Assembly (NCBI GenBank): GCA_038146865.1
Contig: JAYQSL010000007.1
Coordinates: 558,001 to 622,000 of the forward strand
DNA: 64,000 bases
Source: GCA-2709075 sp038146865
GTDB lineage: Bacteria > Pseudomonadota > Alphaproteobacteria > MPNO01 > UBA2964
Direction: 5' to 3'
The notes beneath the pieces were generated by a model. The model was given only the letters and a program-made list of their open reading frames with translations. It had not been told where the DNA came from and made no database searches. Of the stretch, positions 45,022-54,808 are shown piece after piece (positions within the stretch are counted from its first letter, which is position 1; the number at the start of each line of letters is the position of its first letter). The position numbers and the translations under genes are program-made.

Positions 45022-46755
45022 TTACATATCTGCAGATAGGCGACTTCTTCTGGCGAAACGCCAAAAGACGACCATCAGAGGGAATAGAGCGACCATCATT
45101 AGAACGGTAATTGCGGCAGCCGAAGTTGGGGCCCCTTGCGTCCATCTTCCCCAAACAATTGCGGGCAATGTAACGTTATCCTGGCTCACTAGAAAAACAG
45201 CGACAGTCATTTCACGATAAATAAGCAACCCTGTCCAAATACATACTGTGAGCATGGTAGGTCGTAATAAAGGTACCATAACCTTCCCAACTGTTCTGGT
45301 TCTAGTTAAACCCGAAGTGTACGCGGCCTCCTCCAATTCTTTATGGATCTGTATCATGGCGCTGTTTAGGGACCGGGTCCCAAATGGGAGCCAAACGATC
45401 AGGTAAACGATAACAAGGATCCATACAGTCCCATAAAGGGGTATGTAATTTTGTACCACGTACAAAGATAACATTAGGGCGCCGATCGAAATGACCACGC
45501 GCGGAATAGTGTGAGGTAGAAAGGAACCAAACTCCAGAACATAACGAGATTGGCTTCTTGATCTGACCACAATCCAGGAAACACAGAAAGCAAATACTAA
45601 GATCAATGGTGGGGTCACAACCATTAATATAAGGGTGTTCTTGACCCCTCTCCACACGTACTCCCAATTCATTTCTTGGAAGTTGAGTAAGGTAGCGTTT
45701 TGAAGAGCTTCCATCGTGGGCGGGGTTATGTATGGCTGGAACGCCATGAAGGCTACGATTAAGACTGGCAGCATCAGACCGATACAAAAGTAGGTGCTAA
45801 TAAACGTCCAACACGCAATAGCCCATTTCCCTATCGGTATTTCTGTGGCTCGGTAGCCCTTTCCGGTGATCACCTGATATCGTTGGGATTCTCGAAGCAT
45901 TTGCACGTACCATAGGGTAAGGAGTGCCGCCACGACTATCATTGCGGTTCCTAACGCGGCCGGAATGCCATACTCAGGCAATCCATCAGGCGGGAAAGCT
46001 TCTGTAAATACGTAAGTACTGAAAACGTAAATATTACTTGAGAGACCGATTACCGCTGGAATGTCGAAAGTAGCCAAGCCAATCACAAAAATGTAAATGA
46101 GGGCCGCCAAGATAGCGGGTCTTGCCAGCGGCAGTGTGATCTTTCTGAGGGTTCTTCTAAAGCTAAGCCCAGAGGTCAGCGCGGCTTCTTCCAACGCCGG
46201 GTTCATGGTTCGAAAAACTTGAACACTCAAGACAAAAGCTAAAGGGGCGAGTGTAAGCCCCTCGATCAAACCCATTCCTACTGGGGTTTCGATATTGATC
46301 GGTCCCTTATCAAGACCAAAAATCGCCATAAGAGCCTTATTGAAAACACCTATTCGTTCATGGGCAATAAAAGTCCAGCCCATGCCTATGAAAATTGGAG
46401 GAACAAGCAGCCCGGTGGTCATCATCGCATAGATGAGAGCTTTGGGCCTTATGGTAGTTCTTTCCGTAATCCAGGCGATTGGCAAACCCACTGCGAGCGC
46501 AACGGCTGTAGTGGCAACTGCAAAAACAAAGGTGTTCTCAAGCACTTCCAGAACGAATTCGTCACCAAAAAGGGCCAGGTAATTTTCCGTCGAGAACTCT
46601 GCCTCATCAGTTCCTAAGGTGCCTGTTTGGAAACTAACCCAAACGAAGACAATTACAATCCCAATGAGACCTATCATTGGCAGCAGAGCCATTGGTAGGA
46701 ATGGTGAAACCGATATCCCTTTTCTGGACAAATACTTACTTATGGCGGTTTGCAT
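45022..46755 (-). CDS. ABC transporter permease, fused two-domain, second operon
   Basis: A 577-residue permease with two fused halves and about twelve hydrophobic segments. The EAA loops are EEAALTSGLSFRRTLRKITL and EEAAYTSGLTRTRTVGKVMV. It is similar along its length to 26898-28607 (shared FVWVSFQTG, GMGWTFIAHERIGV, VTGKGYRATE). It is preceded by a hairpin at 46800-46834 and followed by the ATPase 30 bases later. Confidence 0.94.
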   Translation of the reverse strand: MQTAISKYLSRKGISVSPFLPMALLPMIGLIGIVIVFVWVSFQTGTLGTDEAEFSTENYLALFGDEFVLEVLENTFVFAVATTAVALAVGLPIAWITERTTIRPKALIYAMMTTGLLVPPIFIGMGWTFIAHERIGVFNKALMAIFGLDKGPINIETPVGMGLIEGLTLAPLAFVLSVQVFRTMNPALEEAALTSGLSFRRTLRKITLPLARPAILAALIYIFVIGLATFDIPAVIGLSSNIYVFSTYVFTEAFPPDGLPEYGIPAALGTAMIVVAALLTLWYVQMLRESQRYQVITGKGYRATEIPIGKWAIACWTFISTYFCIGLMLPVLIVAFMAFQPYITPPTMEALQNATLLNFQEMNWEYVWRGVKNTLILMVVTPPLILVFAFCVSWIVVRSRSQSRYVLEFGSFLPHTIPRVVISIGALMLSLYVVQNYIPLYGTVWILVIVYLIVWLPFGTRSLNSAMIQIHKELEEAAYTSGLTRTRTVGKVMVPLLRPTMLTVCIWTGLLIYREMTVAVFLVSQDNVTLPAIVWGRWTQGAPTSAAAITVLMMVALFPLMVVFWRFARRSRLSADM

Positions 46756-46799
46756 CGAGAGAACTCTGGTGGTTAAAAAAATATGCCTGGTACAGAAAC

Positions 46800-46834
46800 G
46801 GACTCTGTATCTGCGTGCCGCAGCTACAGAGTCC
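46800..46834 (-). promoter_or_regulatory. Intercistronic hairpin between binding-protein and permease genes, second operon
   Basis: GGACTCTGTA (46800-46809) pairs perfectly with TACAGAGTCC (46825-46834). After one mismatch, CTGCG (46811-46815) pairs with CGCAG (46819-46823) around a 3-base loop. On the transcribed strand no T tract follows. It holds the same place in the operon as the hairpin at 26839-26873 but has a different sequence, which suggests a shared function such as mRNA protection. Confidence 0.8.
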
Positions 46835-46856
46835 TATTAAAATAAAACCTAAGGGC

Positions 46857-47999
46857 TTATTTTTTCTTTCGACCTCTCAAGATCTTTTTAATTTTTTTCT
46901 GGTAAGAGCGAAGCTTGATCCCGTCTTTTGCCTGTTGCGCTGTTCTTTGCACAGTGCTGAAAAGGAACTTGGCATTGGGGTATTTTGCTCGCATCTCCGC
47001 GACTAATTTACCAGATCGAGAACCAGGATAAACCTCCAAATCATAAGCGCCATGTTTCCATAGAAGCTCTTGACCCTCTTTGGTTTGCGTGAAAGCTATG
47101 AATAGTTTTCCCACATTGGGGTGATCGGCGTTGGAGGTAACCCCAAGATTTATAATATTATTGCGCACGATTTCTTTTGGAACTGCGTGCTCTAATGGGG
47201 CACCGCGCCTTTGATAACGTACGGTTGCATCTTTGCCGCAATCAAAAATAAGCATCGCAAATTCACCGCTGGCAAGTTTATCAAGGCTATTACAGCTAAA
47301 AAATCCGCCTATCTGTGGTTTGAGTCGTCTTGAGTAATCAAGCATGAATTTTTCACCAAAGACGTCTGGAGCTGCAAACTGATAAAATCCTGTAACGTAT
47401 GGGGTGGTTGCCACTAACCCTTTCCATTTTGGTTTTAGAACATCCTCTATACTGGTTGGAATATCGTCTCCTTTTACAAGGTTTTTATTATAAACGATGC
47501 CAACAACACGGGAAGCAACCGCTACACCAACGCCATCAGGGTTTACTCTGTCAAAACTGGCTTTTTGGGGCGCAGGCCTCTCTATTAGGGCATTCCAATC
47601 GACTTTTTGAAGTAAACCGGTTTTACCACCCGAGACCATATGGCTTCCGCTTCCCAAAAAGATATCCGTGCTTGATTTTTGTTTGGCTTTGTACTCTTGG
47701 GTCAGGCGCCCGAGATTGGCCGGAAAACTGCGGCCTTGGGTAAATTGGAGTTTTACATTAGTGCCATATCTCTTGTTCATCGCGTCGACCATATCTCGGA
47801 GACCGACATCGCCGCCAAAATGGCCTTCGGTCCATAGCACTTTCATCGCGCCTTCTTTTTTGGCACCAGCTATAACTTTCTCCAAGGCGGCCGAACGCGC
47901 AGACACGTCTGTAGAGAGAAGCGACGGAAATAACAGCGCGCTGACAAATAAACCGCTCACGAGCGTTTTTGAATATTTAGACTCAAGATATGAACGCAT
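46857..47999 (-). CDS. ABC transporter substrate-binding protein (Fbp-like), second operon
   Basis: A 380-residue periplasmic binding protein with signal peptide (residues 1-34, ending near DVSARS). ATG 47999 has GGAGGG upstream. It shares long stretches with the first operon's binding protein: LEKVIAGAKKEGAMKVLW, VDWNALIERP, VVGIVYNKNLVKGDDIPTSIEDVLKPKWKG and TTPYVTGF. It also has a Lys/Arg-rich C-terminal tail (KKIKKILRGRKKK). Ligand unknown. It lies 113 bases downstream of the UbiD gene on the same strand, so the importer may serve the UbiD pathway. Confidence 0.92.
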   Translation of the reverse strand: MRSYLESKYSKTLVSGLFVSALLFPSLLSTDVSARSAALEKVIAGAKKEGAMKVLWTEGHFGGDVGLRDMVDAMNKRYGTNVKLQFTQGRSFPANLGRLTQEYKAKQKSSTDIFLGSGSHMVSGGKTGLLQKVDWNALIERPAPQKASFDRVNPDGVGVAVASRVVGIVYNKNLVKGDDIPTSIEDVLKPKWKGLVATTPYVTGFYQFAAPDVFGEKFMLDYSRRLKPQIGGFFSCNSLDKLASGEFAMLIFDCGKDATVRYQRRGAPLEHAVPKEIVRNNIINLGVTSNADHPNVGKLFIAFTQTKEGQELLWKHGAYDLEVYPGSRSGKLVAEMRAKYPNAKFLFSTVQRTAQQAKDGIKLRSYQKKIKKILRGRKKK

Positions 48000-48112
48000 G
48001 ACTGACCCTCCCTGGTCTATTTATGATTTATTATTTTTTTATTGTTGGGATGTTCGGGTATGCAGGGAATGCTGTCAACCATAAAGGCTCGGTCGGAAAA
48101 ACCAGCTGCTAA

Positions 48113-49537
48113 TCAGGGTAAATCTTCTGACCATTTGCGCCTAATACGTTCATCCAACTCTTGAGAAGACCGGGCAACGGTTGGGAAGCTATCTTTTCGT
48201 CTAAAGGGCCTGCAGGCATCAATAACGGCCCTTGAGTTCCTTCTGTCGGTTTCATCGTCGTAGCACATGGGATCGAGATGGGTGCTCCAACAACCATTAA
48301 TGATGTCGATATCTTCTCTAAGATCTACTCGGGTCGACATGGCCCAAATGACATCATTAATATTAGAGGGATCAATGTCATCGTCTACGACAATGGTCCA
48401 GCGATTGGCGTAAGCTCCAGCATGGCACTGCGATGCTATGAGTCCAGCTTGCTTGGCATGGCCACCATACATTTGCTTAATCGACACTGTCAGCCAAAAC
48501 CTGCTGCCCCCTGCTTCATGGGCCCAAACACCTCTTATCTCAGGTATACCGGCAGCTTCTAATTGGCTCCAGACGGCCCCACATCGATAGATGCCGAGAT
48601 AGTAGGTGTTGTCATTTGGCGGCACTGCCGGTATCGCCCCAACGAGAATCGGATTATCTCGATGCATGAGGGTTTCGATCCGAATGGCAGGTTCTGGTCG
48701 GCTTCCCCCCGCATAATAACCTGTCCATTCACCCAATGGACCTTCTTGGATCATGTCGTCGGGATGAATGAACCCTTCGAAAGCAATCTCTGCATTGGCG
48801 GGTACGGGTAACCCGGTTTTTGGCATATTGAAGATTTCAATCGGCTCTTTGAGTATGCCTCCTGCCGCTTCAAATTCACTTTTTCCATATGGCACTTCGA
48901 GCCCAGAAAGCATAAACAAGGCGGGATGCATTCCTGCTACAACTGCCACAGGACAGGCCTCACCACGCTCATGATATTTTTCCATCATGAGTCTGCCATG
49001 TTTTCCAGGTGACATCATCACGCTTGCTGTTTTCTGATCGTGGCTTTGAACTCTATAGGCTCCGTAGTTAATCCAACCTGTGTCTGGGTCCTTCATTACA
49101 ACCATGCAAGCAGTGCCGATGAATGCTCCGCCATCATGTTCATGCCAAACAGGTGTTGGGATAGATGTAATGTCTACGTTCGCCCCTTCCATGATATTCT
49201 CAAGCAGGGGACCGCCATTTACGGCTTTTGGTTCAACGGTTGGGCCCTCACGCATATAGTCGCGCCACCAGCCTATTAACTCATTCCGAGAGGCGTCAGG
49301 TTTGAGGCCTAGTGCGACATTAATACGTGGAACAGAGGTAAGTATATTAGCAAGAACTCGGTGTCCTTTTGGGAAACCGGGGACATCGTCAAACATTACG
49401 GCGGGTGTACCCATCTCGCGCATGTAGAGGTCAACGATACCGCCAATTTCTTCTTTGGTTTCAGCTCCTTTTATGGTTTTGAGTTCTCCAATGGCATCAA
49501 CCTCTTGGAGCCAGTTACGCAAATCCTTGTTAGCCAC
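48113..49537 (-). CDS. UbiD family decarboxylase
   Basis: A 474-residue prenylated-FMN-dependent decarboxylase. The catalytic residues fit the family: Arg162 in NYGAYRVQ, and Glu265 and Glu270 in EGPLGEWTGYY. The N-terminal LRNWLQEVDAIGEL is also typical. Enzymes of this family remove (or add) carboxyl groups on aromatic, heteroaromatic or unsaturated acids. They need UbiX-made prFMN; no ubiX is in the window. Divergent from the CoxM-S-L genes 145 bases away, so the two may act on the same compound. Confidence 0.94.
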   Translation of the reverse strand: MANKDLRNWLQEVDAIGELKTIKGAETKEEIGGIVDLYMREMGTPAVMFDDVPGFPKGHRVLANILTSVPRINVALGLKPDASRNELIGWWRDYMREGPTVEPKAVNGGPLLENIMEGANVDITSIPTPVWHEHDGGAFIGTACMVVMKDPDTGWINYGAYRVQSHDQKTASVMMSPGKHGRLMMEKYHERGEACPVAVVAGMHPALFMLSGLEVPYGKSEFEAAGGILKEPIEIFNMPKTGLPVPANAEIAFEGFIHPDDMIQEGPLGEWTGYYAGGSRPEPAIRIETLMHRDNPILVGAIPAVPPNDNTYYLGIYRCGAVWSQLEAAGIPEIRGVWAHEAGGSRFWLTVSIKQMYGGHAKQAGLIASQCHAGAYANRWTIVVDDDIDPSNINDVIWAMSTRVDLREDIDIINGCWSTHLDPMCYDDETDRRNSRAVIDACRPFRRKDSFPTVARSSQELDERIRRKWSEDLP

Positions 49538-49681
49538 GTTACACTCTACCTTTTTGTTTTAATGCCGCACATTCGGATAATCGCTGCGACTGGTCAACAG
49601 GCGTGGGTGGTGAATAATAGCTGATACCCTTGCGAAAAATCATTCTTGATGGGAGCATCGGTCTAACTTTTTTTACTGTCG

Positions 49682-50569
49682 ATGGGGATAAAAGCAGCCG
49701 TGAAAGCGCCAAAATTTAGATATGTTAGACCTCAGTCTTTAAGTGAGGCTATTAGCTTACTATCCGAGTTTGCAGACGAAGCTAGAATTCTCGCGGGAGG
49801 GCAAAGTCTTATCCCTACGCTGAATATGCGATTATCCCAACCGGAAATAGTAATTGATATTAATAAGCTGGACGAGTTAAAGGGCATTTCTCTTGAGACT
49901 GATCATGTTCGAATAGGGGCAATGACCCGACATGTCGAGGTGATGGGGTCAGCATTAGTGAACGAAAATTTACCTTTGATTGCGGAGGCGTTGCCCTATG
50001 TCGCTCACGTCGCAGTGCGGAATAGAGGCACTTTTGGGGGTTCCATAGCACTCGCTGACCCCGCAGCTGAAATGCCCGCTTGCATTTTGGCCATGCAGGC
50101 GGAGATTGTGCTTGAGGGCCCGAAAGGGCGCCGAAAGGTGAAGGCGGATGATTTCTTTTACGGTTTATATGATACCGCGATGCGGCCGGATGAAATCCTA
50201 ATTGAGGTGCTTCTCCCTCTAGCAAAACCCGGAGAGGTCTTTTCTTTTATGGAGTTATCTAGGCGAAAAGGAGATTTTGCTCAGGCCGGCGTTGCTTGCC
50301 GTGCATCAATCTCTGCAAAAACTTTCGAAAAGATAAGGCTTGTATATTTCGGCAGTGAGTTGAAACCCACTGTTGGCAAAAATGTAATGACTGCGTTGGA
50401 AGGGCAAACGTGGTCGGAAAACATTGATGAAAAAATCTTTTCAGAATTGGAGGACGATTTGGATCCAATCGACAATCTTCACGGGAGTGCAGCGCTAAAA
50501 ATGCATTGGCAAAAGGTGCTGACGAAACGTGCGATAGCTGCTGCGGTTAAAAAGACGGAGCTGGTTTGA
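49682..50569 (+). CDS. Molybdenum hydroxylase FAD subunit (CoxM-like)
   Basis: A 295-residue FAD-binding subunit. The flavin-binding motifs AGGQSLIPTLNMRL (near residue 38) and RNRGTFGGSIALADPAAEMP (near residue 112) are present. Start ATG 49682; a GTG at 49700 (MKAPKFRYVRP) is an alternative. It passes electrons from the iron-sulfur subunit to an acceptor. Its stop overlaps the next gene (TGATG). Confidence 0.95.
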   Translation: MGIKAAVKAPKFRYVRPQSLSEAISLLSEFADEARILAGGQSLIPTLNMRLSQPEIVIDINKLDELKGISLETDHVRIGAMTRHVEVMGSALVNENLPLIAEALPYVAHVAVRNRGTFGGSIALADPAAEMPACILAMQAEIVLEGPKGRRKVKADDFFYGLYDTAMRPDEILIEVLLPLAKPGEVFSFMELSRRKGDFAQAGVACRASISAKTFEKIRLVYFGSELKPTVGKNVMTALEGQTWSENIDEKIFSELEDDLDPIDNLHGSAALKMHWQKVLTKRAIAAAVKKTELV

Positions 50570-51057
50570 TGGAAGACGAGAAAATTCAGATCGCGCTGAG
50601 GGTTAACGGCGAGGAGATAACTGCGAGGGTTGAGCCGCGCATTCATTTAGTAGATTTTTTGCGGAGTCAACTCGAGTTAACCGGTTCACATTTGGGGTGC
50701 GAACACGGGATTTGTGGTGCCTGCTCGGTGCGCTTGGATGGCGTGGTGGTTAGAGGCTGCTTGGTGCTAGCCGTTCAATGTGACGGGGCGGAAGTCACTA
50801 CTATCGAAGGTCTGACCGAGAGTGGTGAGATCTCTGATCTTCAAGAACATTTTGTCAGCCGTAATGCTCTTCAGTGCGGTTTTTGCACGCCAGGTATGTT
50901 AATGACCGCTGCAGAACTTTTGGAGCGCAAAAAGTCGTTACCTAGGGAAGAAATTAGAGAATTTATGTCAGGTAACTTTTGTCGGTGCACGGGCTACCAT
51001 GCGATCATAGATGCTATCGAAGAAACAATGAATGACCGAAGGTCTGGAGTTCAGTGA
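50569..51057 (+). CDS. Molybdenum hydroxylase iron-sulfur subunit (CoxS-like)
   Basis: A 162-residue protein with two 2Fe-2S clusters. The N-terminal plant-type site is GCEHGICGACSVRLDG plus a later Cys, and the C-terminal site is QCGFCTPGMLM with NFCRCTGYHAI. I use ATG 50569, overlapping the FAD-subunit stop; an in-frame TTG precedes it. The overlap with the large subunit start (GTGATG) couples all three genes. Confidence 0.96.
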   Translation: MEDEKIQIALRVNGEEITARVEPRIHLVDFLRSQLELTGSHLGCEHGICGACSVRLDGVVVRGCLVLAVQCDGAEVTTIEGLTESGEISDLQEHFVSRNALQCGFCTPGMLMTAAELLERKKSLPREEIREFMSGNFCRCTGYHAIIDAIEETMNDRRSGVQ

Positions 51058-53444
51058 TGGGTAGAGAGTTAAATTTAGGCCCTTTGGATCGCCAACATTC
51101 TTATGTCGGACGTAATTTGCCTCGTGAAAAAGCAAAACGAGCAGTCCGAGGAAGAGGAAGATATACAGACGACATAACTCTACCCCGAACTGTTCACGCT
51201 GCATTTGTCCGTAGCCCCTACGCGCATGCAGATATTTGCGAAATTAACGTAGAAAAAGCTATCGCACACCCCGGCGTCGTGCTGGTGATGACGGGTAGTG
51301 AAATGAAAGAAATGTGCACAGGCCCCTGGCTTGGCACGCTGTCTGTATTTGAAACAATGAAAACCGCCCCGCAGTATCCGATGGCAGTGGATAGAGTTTG
51401 TTGGCAGGGTGAGCCAGTTGTGATGGTGGTAGCAGAAAGCCGTGCTGTCGCCGAAGATGCGGCAGAACTGGTTTCGGTTGTTTATGAAGAGCTACCGGTT
51501 GTAGCGCACAAGGAAAAGGCTTTGGAACCAGGTGCTAACCTTGTTCATAAGGAATTAAATGAAAATTTAGCCTTTGAGAAGGTGATTGATAACGGTGATG
51601 TACGAAAAGCTTTTGACGAAGCCGACCACATAGTTGAAGGGGTTTTCAATTTTGGCCGACATACGGCCGTAAGTCTTGAAACACGTGCGTTACTTGCTTC
51701 TTACGAAAAGGATACTGAAGAGTTAACTATTTATACGAGCAGTCAGACACCGCATATGATCCAGGCGATCATCGCAAAAACACTCGGTCTTCCTGAACAC
51801 AAATGTAGAGTCGTTGCGCCATTTGTTGGCGGGTCATTTGGTTTGAAAATTCATTCTTTTGGTGATGAGTTTGCGGCTACAGCCGCGTCGATTAAGTTGG
51901 GACGTCCCGTTAAATTTATTGCAGATCGTTTGGAGTCTTTTCTCACAGATATTCACGCGAGAGAGAACAAGGTCGCCGGCAAGATGGCAATTTCAGATGA
52001 AGGCGAAATTCAGGCGCTAGAAATTGATATTCTTTCTGGTGTTGGCGCTTACTCCCAATACCCAAGAACCTCTGTATTTGAAGCTAATCAAATTCTCAAT
52101 ATCACGGGGGGGCCTTATAAGCATCAAAATTACAAGGCCCGCATGAGAGTTGCCTACATGCACAAGGTGCCGACGAGCCAGTATCGTGCCGTTGGGCATC
52201 CTATTGGTAATTCGGTTGGCGAGGCATTGGTGGATATGGCGGCTGAAAAAGTTGGCCTGGATCCAATTGAAATAAGACGCAGAAATGTAATGGAGGATGA
52301 CTCCTATCCGAGGAAAACAGCTTCTGGAATTGAAGTTGCGGATATGTCGCATCAGGCCTGTTTAGAAACCCTTGTTAAAAGAATGGGCTATGAGGAACTT
52401 ATTGCGGAGCGCGATGCTTGCAGAAAGAAAGGCGTATTCCGAGGTATTGGTATCGCCGCTTTTATCAAGGGCACCGCACCTGGACCCGCCGGGTATTACG
52501 GTGCAGGTGGAGCTCCAATAGCCTCCCAAGACGCTGCTACAGTTAAAATTGAGCCTTCAGGTAACATTATCTGCTCGGTCGGCGTTACCGACCAAGGTCA
52601 AGGTGTAGACACGGTAATGCAGCAAATTACTGCTAGTGTTCTTGGAGTCCCTGAGGGAATGGTTAGAGTTATAGAGGGTGATACAGATGCCACCCCGTAC
52701 GGTGGGGGTACCTATGCTTCGCGAGCTACGGCTATCGGAGGAGAGGCTACTTATCAAGCGGCCTTGGCCCTTCGGGCTGAATTATTAGTTATTGCAGGCG
52801 CTTTATTGCAGGCTAATCCGGACAAAATCGATATTTTAAATGGCAACATTGTTGATGCGGGCACCGATAATATTCGTATATCACTCTCTGAATTAGGACG
52901 AATTGCACATTTTCAGGTAGCTCAGCTCCCGAACGAAATTGAACCTCAACTCTCCCATACAAAGAGGTTTAGGCTTAGAGATGCCCTTTATATCTTTACG
53001 AATGGGATCCAAGGAGCCTATGTAGAGGTGGATCCGGATACCGGGTTTATCTCCTTGCTTAACCATTGGGTCGTTGAAGATTGTGGGCGCGTGATTAACC
53101 CAATTTTGGCGGATGAGCAGGTGAGAGGTGGGTGTGTTCAAGGCATTGGGGGCGCTCTTTACGAGCATTGCATCTATGATGACCAGGCTCAGCTTCTCAA
53201 TGGCAGCTTGGTGGATTATATCGTGCCTATGGCCTCAGAAATGCCAGATATTGATGTCGCTCACGTGCAGACGCATACAGGGGTCTCCGAGTTAGGTTCA
53301 AAGGGTGTTGGGGAATCAGGTACAGGAGCTGCCCCGGCCGTGGTGATGAATGCTGTCAATGATGCAATAAGGCCTCTTGGCGGACGAGTGTTCGAACAGC
53401 CGATGACGCCTGAAGTAATTCTAAAAGCCCTTGGAAAAATTTAA
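51057..53444 (+). CDS. Molybdenum hydroxylase large subunit (CoxL-like)
   Basis: A 795-residue molybdopterin-cytosine-dinucleotide-binding subunit. It has GRGRYTDDI, SPYAHADI, the pterin motif GGSFGLKIHSFGDE, GQGVDTVMQQI, and the catalytic Glu in GSKGVGESGTGAAP near residue 763. The active-site loop is SQYRAVGHPIG, not the AYxCSFR of CO dehydrogenase, so it hydroxylates an organic ring or aldehyde. With the two preceding genes it is a complete enzyme. Confidence 0.95.
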   Translation: MGRELNLGPLDRQHSYVGRNLPREKAKRAVRGRGRYTDDITLPRTVHAAFVRSPYAHADICEINVEKAIAHPGVVLVMTGSEMKEMCTGPWLGTLSVFETMKTAPQYPMAVDRVCWQGEPVVMVVAESRAVAEDAAELVSVVYEELPVVAHKEKALEPGANLVHKELNENLAFEKVIDNGDVRKAFDEADHIVEGVFNFGRHTAVSLETRALLASYEKDTEELTIYTSSQTPHMIQAIIAKTLGLPEHKCRVVAPFVGGSFGLKIHSFGDEFAATAASIKLGRPVKFIADRLESFLTDIHARENKVAGKMAISDEGEIQALEIDILSGVGAYSQYPRTSVFEANQILNITGGPYKHQNYKARMRVAYMHKVPTSQYRAVGHPIGNSVGEALVDMAAEKVGLDPIEIRRRNVMEDDSYPRKTASGIEVADMSHQACLETLVKRMGYEELIAERDACRKKGVFRGIGIAAFIKGTAPGPAGYYGAGGAPIASQDAATVKIEPSGNIICSVGVTDQGQGVDTVMQQITASVLGVPEGMVRVIEGDTDATPYGGGTYASRATAIGGEATYQAALALRAELLVIAGALLQANPDKIDILNGNIVDAGTDNIRISLSELGRIAHFQVAQLPNEIEPQLSHTKRFRLRDALYIFTNGIQGAYVEVDPDTGFISLLNHWVVEDCGRVINPILADEQVRGGCVQGIGGALYEHCIYDDQAQLLNGSLVDYIVPMASEMPDIDVAHVQTHTGVSELGSKGVGESGTGAAPAVVMNAVNDAIRPLGGRVFEQPMTPEVILKALGKI

Positions 53445-53552
53445 ATTCGTTCCTCTCTATTAGCACTGTATTTTTCGACTTTGCTCACAGTTTCTAAGCT
53501 AATAAGGTGCGATTGATTATCAATAATTTATAAACTTAATGGAGATTTAGGG

Positions 53553-53966
53553 ATGGCGAAGGCTCGCATGCGCCATATTGCGTTATCGGTAAAAGATCCT
53601 CGAAAGGCGGCAGATTTTTTTATCAATGCTTTTGGGCTTGAGGAAGTCGGAGGGTCCGGTCGCGGCACAATCTATCTGTCTGATGGAACAATAAATATTG
53701 CGATGTTAGCCAGAGATGGAAAACCGCTTGGGTATCAAGGTGAAGAAGAATTCTATGGCATCGACCATTTTGGTTTTTGGTTCGATGATGTCGAGGAGGG
53801 TTGTGAGCAGGTTGAAGCTGCTGGGGCCACGCACGTCATGGGTAACAAAAGTGGTGATCCTACCAGTTATTTTGAGATCAAATATCGGACGCCAATGGGA
53901 GAAATTTTTGATGTAACCACAAGTGGTTGGCGAGGCGCTGTTAAAGAAGTGGAGCCCATGGGCTAG
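53553..53966 (+). CDS. VOC (glyoxalase/dioxygenase) family protein
   Basis: A 137-residue single vicinal-oxygen-chelate domain. The start MRHIALSVKDPRKAADFFINAFG and the metal-site region GIDHFGFWFDD are typical, and it ends in GEIFDVTTSGW. It may be a lyase, isomerase or ring-cleavage dioxygenase. Lies in the catabolic region after CoxL with its own ribosome site (GGAG before ATG 53553). Confidence 0.9.
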   Translation: MAKARMRHIALSVKDPRKAADFFINAFGLEEVGGSGRGTIYLSDGTINIAMLARDGKPLGYQGEEEFYGIDHFGFWFDDVEEGCEQVEAAGATHVMGNKSGDPTSYFEIKYRTPMGEIFDVTTSGWRGAVKEVEPMG

Positions 53967-54034
53967 AAGTTTTTAGGTCTGGCGCCTCCAGATCATGTTG
54001 GAAAGCAAGTAATAAAGAATTTTAGGAGAATTGA

Positions 54035-54808
54035 ATGGATCTCGGGTTAGCAGGCAAGAAAGCGTTTGTTATGGGTTCTACCGGCGGAATGGGCGAGGGT
54101 ATCGCGCGGCGTTTATCAGCTGAAGGTGCGAGTGTTATGATTTCAGGTAGATCTATCGAAAAGGGTTCAGCCCTTGCAGCTCAAATTGGGAATGCAAGCT
54201 TCTGTCATTTAGATCTGTCAATGCAGGAAAGTATCGACGAGGCTATTAAAAAAATAGAGTCTGAGTTTGGTTCTTTAGACATCTTGGTTTGCAATGGCGG
54301 TGGCCCACCACCTGGTCCTATCGCTTCTGTGGAAACACAGTTATGGCAGGCTCAGTTTGAAACAATGTTCACCAATCAAATAAAAATTGTAAACGCGTAT
54401 CTTCCACAAATGCGAGAGAAGAAATGGGGAAGGGTCTTGGTGGTTTCGTCATCAGGTATTCAACAACCAATTCCTAACCTTGGAATTTCAAATTCGATCC
54501 GCGCAGCGCAGGTGGGTTGGGCAAAAACTTTGGCTGGTGAAGTGGCTGCAGACGGCGTTACTGTTAATATCTGTGCGCCTGGAAGAATTCATACCGACCG
54601 CGTTAATCAAATAGATGAGGCCGCCGCTGAAAGGCTAGGGCGAGATATCGAGGATGTACGGGCCGAGAGCCGAGCAACAATTCCGATGGCCCGTTACGGG
54701 GAAGTAGCGGAATTTGCTGATACTGCGGTCTTCTTATTATCTGCAAATGCAAGTTATATCACCGGGTCAATTATCAGGGTTGATGGAGGCATGATCAGGG
54801 GTGTTTAA
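54035..54808 (+). CDS. Short-chain dehydrogenase/reductase lacking the usual Tyr-Lys pair
   Basis: A 257-residue SDR with the cofactor motif GSTGGMGEGIA (residues 14-24), NGGGPP in place of NNAG, and the C-terminal RVDGGMIRGV. The catalytic Ser region is VVSSSGIQQ, but the Tyr-x3-Lys site reads SNSIR (in GISNSIRAAQVGWAK), so both Tyr and Lys are absent. A divergent subgroup with an S-N-x-x-R pattern exists, from memory, with unclear activity. Ends by overlapping the convergent hydantoinase gene by 4 bases. Confidence 0.9.
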   Translation: MDLGLAGKKAFVMGSTGGMGEGIARRLSAEGASVMISGRSIEKGSALAAQIGNASFCHLDLSMQESIDEAIKKIESEFGSLDILVCNGGGPPPGPIASVETQLWQAQFETMFTNQIKIVNAYLPQMREKKWGRVLVVSSSGIQQPIPNLGISNSIRAAQVGWAKTLAGEVAADGVTVNICAPGRIHTDRVNQIDEAAAERLGRDIEDVRAESRATIPMARYGEVAEFADTAVFLLSANASYITGSIIRVDGGMIRGV

